Assembly: GCA_947179155.2 (NCBI GenBank)
Contig: OX359264.1
Coordinates: 59,283,202 to 59,347,201 of the forward strand
Reading direction: 5' to 3'
DNA from: Hedera helix
Lineage: Eukaryota > Streptophyta > Magnoliopsida > Apiales > Araliaceae
DNA: 64,000 nucleotides
The notes under the pieces were generated by a model, which was given only the letters and a program-made list of their open reading frames with translations, made no database searches and was not told where the DNA came from. Each line of letters starts with the position of its first letter. The first letter of the stretch is position 1. Shown here one piece after another: positions 1 through 10,404 of the stretch. Position numbers and translations under genes: made by a program.

Positions 1-74
1 GGAACTGTTCCTGTGTTGAACAAATGTTTTACATTGCTCTTTACCTTTTTTCTTTTGTTATCCCCTCTTTTCAG

Positions 75-3000
75 GTGCCACTGCTTTTACTTCTTGCATT
101 GAGTTATGTTGTTGAGCAGTGTGGGGCTGACAATGATGGACAGTGCAAATCTAACGGGCCTTTGAAACCAAGGCCTCACAGTGTGTCTATCTTGGAGTTT
201 GGGGCAGTTGGGGATGGAAAAGCACTGAACACAGTTGCCTTTCAGAATGCCATTTTCTATCTTAAGTCCTTTGCTGACAAGGGTGGTGCTCAGCTCTATG
301 TTCCACCTGGTAGGTGGCTTACTGGGAGCTTCAGCCTTACCAGCCACCTCACTATATTTCTAGAAAAAGAAGCAATCATTCTTGGATCACAGGTTATTCT
401 ACTTCTCGATTGTCATTAAATATGCATAATTCTTGTAATTAGGTAGCTGCTCACTGGTCAGTAAAATAAGTTTACCAAGTTTTGCTCGTTGCAGTCGCTA
501 CATTTCTGCTTGCATAATTCCTTTTCCTTTCTTACAGTGTATAATTGTAGCACGTCATAAAATGTTCAGACGTTCAGTGTTATACAGAAAACAATCAATA
601 AGAATAGTGACGGATATGCATATCTCGTTGTTTCCAACTCAATTCAGTTGGAGACTGGTTCTGAATACCATAGAAAGAATGTCATCTCTAACGAGATTAT
701 TTATTCTGATTGCTGAAGCCGAGGTGTGAGTCGTAATACCTTCAGTAAAATTGTACAACTAAAACTCATCTCCTCCCCCCCTGCACCCCCCCCCCCCCCC
801 CCCTCCCCCCACCCCCCTGCACGGGCCAGGAGTTATCTGCTGGATAATCTTATGTAACCTTGCAGGGAGTTAGCCCATTTATCAACCTGTAGAGGTAAAA
901 TCTAGAATTTTACTTTCTTCTTGCCTCTGCCTGATACCTGTTCTGTCTACTTTGAAACTTCGTATGATTGTCAGTCCAGTTTCCAGAAATTAGACTGCTA
1001 AACTAGCACCCTGGTCTCTGTGTAAACTGTGGAAATTTGGTGCTAGCTGAAACTACATATTATATATGCCAGAGAAATTAACCAGTGATCAGGGCTGGTC
1101 CTGAGAGTTTGGAGGCCTTGTGCAAAAAAAAAATAGGGGCCCTCTCTCGCATATAATTTTTTTTTTATCAGCACCAATATATAAAAGCACAATTTATATC
1201 AAAATTCATCATTAATTAAAATAACAATCTGCTCATTTTAAAGTATACATATACACATAAAAAAATTCGTATTTAGTAAAAAAAATAAAATAAAATAAAA
1301 ATTCGTGGGCCCTCTGAATTTGGGGCTCTGTGCGGTCGCCCCTTCTGCAACCCCCTCAGGGCCGGCCCTGCCAGTGATGGGCATGGTTATGAACAAATTG
1401 ATGAACAATCATCAAGATAAATACTAGATGAGAGATTCTTTGGACTAGTAAAGAAGCTAGGTAAGATGCCTTTAGAAATTTTCATTGTCTTCGTTCTATC
1501 CTGTCATTTTCTTTTCGATTTGTAATCCAAATGTAAGAAAAAATGGAAAATTCATCAACTGATACTTTTGCCAGCTTAATAATAACATGTCAGCGCCCCT
1601 TGATAGTTTCACACCATAACTTTCGTAGGTCATATATATTATTACTTCGTCCCTTTCAAAATTTCTGGGCAAAATAATATATGAGGAAAATGACATTTAG
1701 AAGTATAAATGTGCTATTGACTGTCTCATTTCTCAAGAGGATAAGCTATCTCTTTAATTTTTTCAGTTTTAGTAAGTTTCTCTTATATTTGGAAGGAAGG
1801 GACTATAACATCTGTAACTGTAACTTTCCATATTGGACGAACTAGATTCCGTGCTGATACAATTTTCTTTCAAAGGATTTTTCTCATTGGGAGGTTGTTG
1901 ACGCCTTACCATCCTATGGACGAGGTATTGAGCTTCCAGGTGGTAGATATCGCAGCTTGATTACTGGAGATAATTTAATCGATGTGGTAATTACAGGTAT
2001 AGATATCCCTTCTTATTTACCATTTCTAGTGGTCTCCTTTTAAGCCTTTTAAATATTGTTAATATTGTTATTCTCATAGAACTCATACACACCAATTCAC
2101 CACACAGGTGACAATGCGACTATCGATGGCCAGGGTTCCGTCTGGTGGGAGCAGTTCAGTTCTCATTCTTTAAACTACAGCAGACCACATCTTGTAGAAT
2201 TCATAAGCTCGAAGGATGTAGTCATATCGAATTTAACCTTCTTAAATTCCCCATCCTATAACATTCATCCTGTATATTGCAGGTAATTTCTCTTGCCTCT
2301 TTTAAGGATTAGTTTGTCTCTATTGAATTATTTCTTAAAGTTCTGTTGGATCAGACGGTGTAATTATCTTTTATGTGGATATGTTGCAGTAATGTTTTAG
2401 TTCAAAATATAACGGTTTATTCTCCACCAGAATCTCCTTGCACTAGCGGGATAGTACCAGGTATGCTACAATATAATTTTTGGACTTCGGACTACTTGTC
2501 TATGGTTTGTCTTATTTTTAGTGCTTGGTCGAGGATTTCTCGGAGCCTGTTTTTGTAATTTGTTCCTATGATGCCAACATGGTTCTTAAGTTGATTTGTA
2601 AATTACTTTGAACTGGAATTTTTTCATCCCTTGTCAGCTCAATGCAACAATAACATTCATTTGTGAATTTCTAGATTCTTCCAAGCATATCTGCATTGAG
2701 AAGAGCAACATTAGTGTGAGCTATGATGCTATTGTGCTAAAGAGTGGTTGGGACGAGTATGGAATTTCCCTTGGCATACCAACCACCGATGTCCACATCC
2801 GAGAGGTTCGCCTTCTGTCTTCTGCAGGATCTGGTTTGGCTTTTGGCAGTGAGATGTCTGGTGGCATCTCCAATGTTCTCGTAGAGGAGATAGACCTTCA
2901 TGACACATTCATTGGGATTGAATTGAAGACATCAAGAGGCAGAGGTGGTTATATAGAAGACATTTTTATATCGGGTGCTAAAATGAAAAACGTTAAGCTG

Positions 3001-3351
3001 GCCATCAAGGCAACAGGTCAACTCAACTCGCACCCAGACGATAAATATGACCCCGACGCACTTCCTGTTGTCAGAGGCATAACTTTTAAGGACATAGTTG
3101 GCACAAATATCACCATGGCAGGGAATTTCTCCGGGATCTCTGAATCTCCTTTCACTTCAATTTGCCTATCAAATATTTCCTTCACTTCTACTACTACTAG
3201 CGATCCTGCTTCATGGATATGTTCAAATGTGTGGGGTTTCTCTGAGAATGTGTCTCCTGAACCATGTCCTGCCCTCCGGAACTCATATTTTACTTCTTCC
3301 TCAGCTTGTTCATTCCTCCTATATCCTAGCAGTCGTGTAGAAGTTTTATGA
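75..3351 (+). CDS. Glycoside hydrolase family 28 (polygalacturonase/pectin lyase-like), 5' end uncertain
   Basis: Five exons join in frame: 75-392, 1876-1996, 2108-2282, 2390-2460, 2675-3351 (454 codons including stop), all with GT-AG junctions. The hydrophobic stretch VPLLLLLALSYVV looks like a secretion signal, so the product should act in the cell wall on pectin-type polymers. Family landmarks are FGAVGDGK after the signal, GGAQLYVPPGRWLTGSF, GDNATIDGQGSVWW, the plant-clade KSGWDEYG, and SEMSGGISN. Key catalytic blocks are altered: the usual NTD block reads TSGIVPD and the usual GDD reads SYD, so activity is uncertain. Start: a CT-rich acceptor ends at 74, so the initiator is probably in an exon left of the window. 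An in-frame ATG at 24 would add 17 residues and is the alternative. The gene is convergent with the PDCD2 pseudogene. Confidence 0.88.
393..1875 (+). other. Intron 1 of the GH28 gene, with poly-C tract and MITE
   Basis: This 1.48-kb intron separates the exon ending at LGSQ from the one starting at DFSHWEVV (phase 0). It contains an interrupted C-rich tract (about 769-818, with an uninterrupted C18 at 786-803) and the hAT-type MITE at 1090-1370. I see no coding sequence in it. Confidence 0.8.
1090..1370. mobile_element. Non-autonomous hAT-type MITE (281 bp)
   Basis: The element starts CAGGGCTGGTCCTGAG and ends with CTCAGGGCCGGCCCTG, a 16-bp terminal inverted repeat with two mismatches. It is flanked by a perfect 8-bp direct repeat, ccagtgat, at 1082-1089 and 1371-1378. 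An 8-bp target duplication and these termini fit the hAT superfamily. The AT-rich interior has no ORF, so a transposase would have to come from elsewhere. Confidence 0.85.
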
Positions 3352-4401
3352 TGATACGTTCACATTCGAATCTGTACATTATGAAACTTCCATCACCGCC
3401 TTCATTCCATTCTAGTGGGTAATCTCCAATAAGAAGCAGCTCAGAATGTTTCAGCTCATTCCCTTCATTTAAACATACATTCTCGGGGTCTTGCCAGGAA
3501 ATTCCTTCAAAATCAAAGTGTCCTTTGGCAGTCAGTTGCATGCATGTGTACAGCTTGTTTATTTTCATTATGCGAGGAAATTTTTGGTAGTGCAGTTCTA
3601 CAAGTGTTTATTTCATTTTCAATGTTCTTTTCATTTGCTGTTCCGATGTAAATTTGTGCAATGGGCATCAAGATGATTAGCGATAAAAGGTTTATGAATA
3701 GCGGAAATTTCGTTGGAATAAATTCTTTCTTCTCGAACTGAATTATAGAATGTTGCTGGTCTGCCTTGTCTAATTATGGATGTCTGGCAAACTTTGGTGG
3801 TTGTGACAATATTGACAGACAAATTTATTAGATTTTGAAATGATCAGATAATGCACTGATAGTGTGGTGCCACTTTCTTTCTTGCATTTATTCCGCCCGG
3901 ACTATCAGAATTAGAGATATATTTATAAAAATTTTAAGGATAATTTTATATTCTCAAATATACCCTTGATATTAATTTTTGATAGTTAAAAAGTAATGAC
4001 AAATTAAGAATATCAGCTAATTTTATAGCGGTAATAAAGTTGCTAAAATAGAAATGTATTTGCTTTTACAAAAGCTCCAGACATGTTTTGCACTTGTTCA
4101 GTAAAGTGGTTAACAAACAACGATCAACACTAAAACCACTTTCTATTTGAAAAGAAACAACTATACTATAAACGAGGACCCAAGGATTGTCACCTCACGA
4201 AATGCATGCACCAAAAATGTCTTTCACTCCATCTGGTGCAAAGAAACACAATACATTCACATCAAATCACTTAAAATACAATACAAAAATGATAGCCAGT
4301 AAAAGAAAATAATATAAACTATAAATAAATATACAAAGATGGCCTTAAAAAGAAACTGACTGCTGTTAATATGGTTACAAATTACAATAAGAAAATGAGT
4401 A
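3352..4401. other. 3' flanks of two convergent genes
   Basis: This stretch lies between the stop of the GH28 gene (+) and the stop of the PDCD2 pseudogene (-). The first 450 bp probably hold the GH28 3' UTR; the remainder is AT-rich. The short ORFs here show no recognisable protein. Confidence 0.5.
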
Positions 4402-7400
4402 TTACCTAACTGCTGTAGTTGATTGAGAAGCAAGTTGAACCCAAGCAAATTCCTCTTTGTAAGCTATGCTTCCATCACAAGAGGCTTCACATGTATAAAT
4501 GACTATAGTTGCCCAATCAAGAGAATTCACATCATTATTCACGCCAAAGTAGTAAAGTAGCTGCGGTAAAATCTGTAACCTAAAGATAATTGAATCATAT
4601 TCCGCGAAGATATGGCTGAGTGGTGGCAAAGTGGAATCAGTTACACATCTTGCCACACAATTCTTCTCAGAAGAAAGAGATTTAAAATTAAAATAACTCC
4701 ACACCTGAAGTTCAAAGCTGTGAAGGCCACCGCAGTAGCTGCATTTAGGAATGTCAGTCTTCGACAGTCGGCCACGTGACATGGGCCATAAGGGTCTGGC
4801 TCTAGCATAACTACAATACCTGTTATATTTAAAATAAGAAATAAATTAATCGACTTACAGCTTATATGTATGACAAGTCTAAGTGGAGCAGAAGATATAT
4901 CAACTTAAAGAGGCAGTTAAGGAAGCATTAACTATTAGGTCCTATCCAGCTACTACCACAATTATGAATTATCTATGAGCATTATTCACCCAAAATATAA
5001 CAGAGAAATTCAAATATAGATTACATTATGAAATTATAGAGTAAATGGGTGATTTTGATCAAACGTACACAGCATTGATGGAGCATGCTATGAACCCATA
5101 GTAGTATGAAACTACACATCTTTAAGTTTTGCTCTAGTTTGTATTGCTTCGAGTGAGATAACAACTATTCTGCCATAGAAGTAGTCTGATAACTTGAACA
5201 ATGAGCTTTAGCAATCTAAACTAGAAGTGAATCCCCTATACTCCAAGTGGAAAACACATAAGTTGAGTTGGCATACCATATAAGAAAGAAAGATTGTCAG
5301 GTATTCTTATGCTTGCAAGACACAAATGAGTCTTCTGAAATATCTATGACCTATCGATATGGTGTCCAAGACTAAGTTCAAATTTTAGTGGTGGAAGTTA
5401 CACATTGGGGTGGATCTTTCCTTTTTGAGAAGACGTAAAGAGTGGATCTAGATCACGCGGTAGAAGAATCACTACTAAGTGCCCAGCAAGGTCAATAATA
5501 GCATGAGAAAAGTGCATACTACCAACTAAATTCCTCATATTTGAAATTGAACGCCTTATCTTTTAACAGCATTTCATTGAAACAATTATATTGAAATCCT
5601 AGTATGACTTACATCTTTTGATAAAAGTCAATTTCCACATTTTTAAGCAAAAATATTCTTCAAACTTTTCTTACTCAACTTTCTTGAAAGTGCATGTTCC
5701 CCTAGTACATTTAAATAATTTTTACAGCTGGAGCCACTTAAGTTCTCTTTAGTCATATATTGTTTCTAGAAATTGTAATGGAAACAAAGGTCCTTAATTT
5801 AAAGGCACCAAAATTACCATTAAAACTTGCTCGGGGACTGGAAAGTGGCCCAACTTTTCTCGTCTCCATCTCCCTGTTTAGTGTTTACCAACCATGAAAA
5901 CAAATTATCATAGTTCAGGCACATCCATTTACTTTGGACAATATTTGGCAACAGAACCCAAACCTCAAAACTGTCCAGCAGTGACTTGATTCCTTCGTCC
6001 ACTTGGCTTCCAGAAACCAATGCATTAGCATAGCCGTTGTTGTCAGACATCTCTATGTCGACTTCAGATTCATCCTCGTTAACAATCTCGTATTGTGGCC
6101 AGAGAGTGCAACTTGCAACTGTTTGCAAATTAGATCCAATCAGCTGACTAATGCTAATAACCCCAGTGTCACATATACTTGCTGAAAATAATAGTTAGTG
6201 GTCATGTTTCAGGACATTCTCTAAGAGGTACATATACATTGTCACACAATCTAGATAATGCCGCCATTAGGGCAAGGAAATATACCGAATGATATGAACA
6301 AATAATACCCAAATTAGTTGCTATTCTCACAAACATCATGGTTTTAGGCATTTTGTTATGTATGGGTATGACACTATGACTAGATCGTAATTGGCATCTA
6401 AGGTATGGCCATACATAGATGATACAAAAAAAGAGGTGCCTGCCAGAAGGTCTACATATCAGAAGTGTCTACCTGCCTAAAATCCCTGTAATAAAGTTTG
6501 TAATACTAACCTTTCTTTGTTTCTGCTGAACTCTTACTGGAGCTAGAATCAGATGCCTGAGAAGCAATACTCAACTGGCAACAATCTATCTCGTGACCTG
6601 AGCGCCAGTGAATATCCTGTGAACACAATAAACACCGAGTCTAAGAAAACTGTGTAAAAACAAAACACATCAAAAGAAAATTGTTCTCAATTAACCTGGT
6701 GTTCCTCAGCACAATAACGTGCTCTTCTGCAACCACTACAAACTTTATCTCCTCTACAGGTCCCACACCAACTGCATAATGCAGCTATGGCAAGGCTTAT
6801 CAATTATGAGAGCATGAAAATGCTAAAGAAATGAAAAAAAAATGCCAAATAAATAAGTGAATGAATGTGTTTCTGTTAGTTCTATGTCATGCCTTTGCGC
6901 TGGGAAATCATCTAATTACGTATTAATAACTTACAAAAACAATGAAACTATACGCCTTCAGAGTTGAAAGCATAAATATTTTCAAACTTCCAAAGAGGAG
7001 CTCATGAAAATGATTGAATCACATCACATGAGCTATTATACACTTGTTGGACACGATCAAGGGAGATTTATATGCTAGATACAGTCTTAAGATACTTATT
7101 ATTAAATAAGTAAAATTCGCAGATACTTAAATCGTACAAACTATGCATTATTGTTTAACACCCTATAAAAGAATATCAAGATCCCTAAGAGAAGTGAAAC
7201 AAAGATGCAGTACCTCTAACATCAGAAGGTTTGTCTGTCCCATCATGTCTTGGGGGTTCACTGGAGTAAAAAGGATTGGCGTGAGGCAACTGGCAACGAA
7301 AAACCTTCACGCTTTAAATATTATGCATTTAGACACAAAAGGAGAATAAAGTAGGATTGAAATTAGTTTGCTAGTTAATAGTTACTCGTTTAGACTGCTG

Positions 7401-8803
7401 GAGGATGTCCAACTGAACAAAAAATAAAGATGATGATGAGCAAAATACCTTCAAGACGCCTTCTCTGGATTGCGTTTCCACTGCTCATGTTGATCTTAGA
7501 GAAGACACTTCATTGGTGCACACGTGAATATAAATAACGTGTGGTGGAATGTAGATTCCTTTTCGAAAAGTGGTGCGTAGACCTAGAAAGTCAATGAACA
7601 TAATATTATTGAACAGGACATATTCTCACTACTGCAATTACAGGATTGCAGGATTAGAGGACACAATTCCAACAAAAAAAGAAGTCGTGCTATTTAAAAC
7701 TTGACCTGAACCTCCAGATAGCATTATTCAGGCGATGAATGATAGCTACAATTAGATCAAACTTTTAGCTTAGAACTGAATATTTCACCCTATTAGCCAT
7801 ACTTAAGTGATCAACTGGTAAAGTTTTATACCTAGAAACTAATTACTAAAAATTCATCTGTTACAAAACTAAGACAACTTTGAAATTAACGGCAAGTCTT
7901 TCCAACTTAAAAGTAAAACATTTGATGAGTACAAGGAGCATAAAATCGACTAATGCATTATCAAGTCCATGAATGATGATAGATCAAGCTGTTAGTTTAA
8001 AACTGAAAATTTACATTATTTGTTATACCTAGGTGGTTAAAAGCCCTGAAAACTAATTATAAACCATCATTAGACAGCCTTAAATTAACATGCCAGTCTT
8101 TCTGACTTAAAAAGTAGTTAGATCATGAAACAAATAAGATATCAGACCTCAAATATTATATTTTAAGCAACCTTGGAGCATTATACCACTTCTGGTCAAC
8201 TTTCAGAACTGTGGAGTGTCGACTCTGTTTTTGGGACATACAAAAAGTAAAGTGTAGACTCTCATTTTGGGACACAAGGGCGGAGAGAGTATATATCACG
8301 AACTAACATGGTACACGAATATAAGTCATTTACACACACACAAAAAATGCAAATATAAATAATACCGTAAGCAAGAACTGCAAAGGCTCACCGCATCTGC
8401 CACGGATAGAATACCTTCCCGAAGGCAAGTTAATTGGATCCAACCAAGCCTAAAGTATTAAAATTTTCAAAAGTTAAGTACAAATACTGAATTATAAATT
8501 ATAGATTGAATTCGAAACAAGGGTTAATGGAATTACAGGAATGCCTCCAGCTTTACTAGGAAACAAGTGGGGAAGCAGTGACCATTGATTCTTCGGCGTT
8601 TCAACAAATCCTAGGATTACAGGTACTTCGTCGTCGTCGTCATCTTCTTCTTCTTCGTCGTCATATATATGGGCATTAGCGTTGATATCAGCTGGACATT
8701 CGTCGTCGTCACCATCTTCTTCTTCATCAAGAGATCTGATCTGGAAAGTTCTGAGCTTCTCCAGAGAATCTCCGGTAATGTTGCAGTCGGATTCTCTAGA
8801 CAT
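4402..8803 (-). pseudogene. Disrupted PDCD2-family (MYND zinc finger) gene
   Basis: Ten exons can be followed: 8537-8803, 8366-8449, 7449-7582, 7214-7311, 6696-6784, 6511-6616, 5964-6181, 5818-5873, 4705-4819, 4402-4572. The product begins MSRESDCNITGD and has an acidic tract, the block VPVILGFVETPKNQWSLLP, AWLDPINLPSGRY and a MYND-type cluster (CSWCGTCRGDKVCSGC, then YCAEEHQDIHW). The C-terminal PDCD2 domain includes ILPQLLYYFGV and DWATIVIYTCEASC. Family members act in ribosome biogenesis as a chaperone of ribosomal protein uS5. Lesions: exon 3 has in-frame TAA (7496-7498) and TGA (7451-7453). Exon 8 has lost about five codons, shifted frame after WATFQ and reaches TAA at 5820-5822. Introns are intact, so it is a decayed genomic copy, not a processed one. 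Sequencing error is the alternative. Confidence 0.82.
7730..8115. repeat. Diverged tandem duplication inside a pseudogene intron
   Basis: Sequence from about 7736 (gaatgatagctacaa) recurs from about 7971 (gaatgatgatagatc) with the same order of motifs: an ACTGAATATTT-like block, TATACCTAG, an AACTAATTA block, and GCCAGTCTTTC near the end. The two copies differ by many substitutions and small indels, so the duplication is old. Confidence 0.5.
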
Positions 8804-10404
8804 TTTGGCCCAGACTTGCAGTGTGGTCGGGGCGGGTTCAGGATTTTGGGACTGTCATCAATTTCAATTTCAACCGCTACTGACTTTCGAAATTATGGAA
8901 TCTGTATGTATTTATATAGTCTCAGTTGCCAACATGACTTGCTTAAATTACATTTTAAGCAAGATAAATGGTAGAAGTACTGATTTCATAAAAAGAGTTT
9001 TGATTATAAAAAAATAAATTGTCCAATGTTTATTTTTAATTCTTTTAAATATCAGTATAGTAATAATATCATGATAATGAAATGCAATTATAAACTTGGT
9101 TTTTTTTTATATATTTTATATTATCATTAAAAAAATGATAAATAAAAAACCGTAGATTTTATTTCTAACAATGAAGAGAGAGAGAAAAGAGTTATACCAC
9201 TTGTTGATCCATTTATTTACTTTTATAATGAAGATTTATCATTAAAAAATGGACTTTTTTTATTAAAAAAATTGACATTATTTTTGTGGAATGGTGAGAG
9301 TATTTGTCTTCGGATTTATATGTGTACAATTAAATATTTTGTTTTAGATAAAATAAAAATATTTTTGGATCAGCTTACGCGTTAATCGAAATTAAATTGC
9401 TCCCTAAGTGATTTTAATGGTATATCCCCACATTAACCTAATGCATTAACGAGAATTCTCCACGAACTCAAGAATTTCTAGCAAACTTTCTTGACAACTG
9501 ACAATTGATATACATATTTTTCATGTATTTTATTATCCCTATATTTAGTAGTTTGTGTTTATTATATTTAACTAATAGTCTTATTTTATTTTGTAAGATT
9601 TATTTTTTACTAATTTTGGTGAGCAAATTAGTGATAATTATCTAGATTTTAAAGAAGAAAATTACTACAAAGAAGTTAGTCAAAAAGGAGATAAAGGGAT
9701 AAGAGAACAAAAAAAAAAAAACCAAATTCAATGTATATGTTGTAGGTTAAAAATAATTTAATTTTGGTTTAGAGAGGGGAGTTTTTTTTTTTAAAGCTTT
9801 TGTATTCCATCATTCTCTGTCATATATAATAGCAAGAGAGGGAGAATTAGATTAAATTGTTTTTTGTTCCTTATCTTTTCGTGACCACACAGACAGTAGT
9901 AATAGTATATATACTTGTTTGTATTCTTGTTCAATTCATTCCGCAGTCTTCTTTTCGGCCGTAGCATTAGCTTGTTTTTCTTTATATAATAATGCATATA
10001 TATATATATATATATATATATTCCCCCACTTAATTGATATTAACAATAAAGAGTGGAAGAGAACGACACAAAAAGAAAGAGAATCAGAAGGCTATATCAT
10101 CAAGAGTGGTTAGAGAGCTATAACTTGCTGCACTTGTTCTGTTTTACTAAAGACAAATATAGCTGTTCTGAAACAAGCACCCCCCCCCCGGGGGGGCAAA
10201 TATAGCTCGTAGTTTAAAAATTGATTTACTTATATTCTGTGTCAGTTGTTTGGAAATTATGGAAACATACAAGCAACTGGAATTACTGCTGCATTAACAA
10301 CATATACATTACAAATTAATGAAAGGAAAAAAAAACACTATATATAAAAACTCACTCACTTTCCAATTCAAAAATATGGAAAAACCTTTGCATTTACAAC
10401 TTTC
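8804..10404. other. Intergenic DNA between the PDCD2 pseudogene and KIN-14I
   Basis: This segment is the former upstream region of the pseudogene (right of 8803) and the 3' flank of the kinesin gene. It is AT-rich and contains a (TA)n microsatellite at about 9995-10020 and a C10G7 self-complementary tract at 10180-10196. No ORF in it resembles a protein I know. Confidence 0.5.
9993..10020. repeat. (TA)n microsatellite
   Basis: About 13 alternating TA dinucleotides are uninterrupted in intergenic DNA. Confidence 0.9.

Noticed and set aside
23..74. Using the ATG at 24 as the GH28 start
   Set aside because: Bases 24-74 look like an intron 3' end (T-rich tract then CTCTTTTCAG); kept only as an alternative because the true first exon is outside the window.
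4573..4704. Continuous ORF 4402-4782 suggesting a single exon
   Set aside because: The middle of it (VWSYFNFK onward) interrupts the conserved join LHSFELQ-ILPQLLYYFGV and is bounded by GT and AG; it is a small intron that happens to be open.
8669..9017. Two + strand ORFs of about 100 codons overlapping the first PDCD2 exon
   Set aside because: They are antisense shadows of the acidic tract (GAA/GAC repeats read as TTC/GTC).
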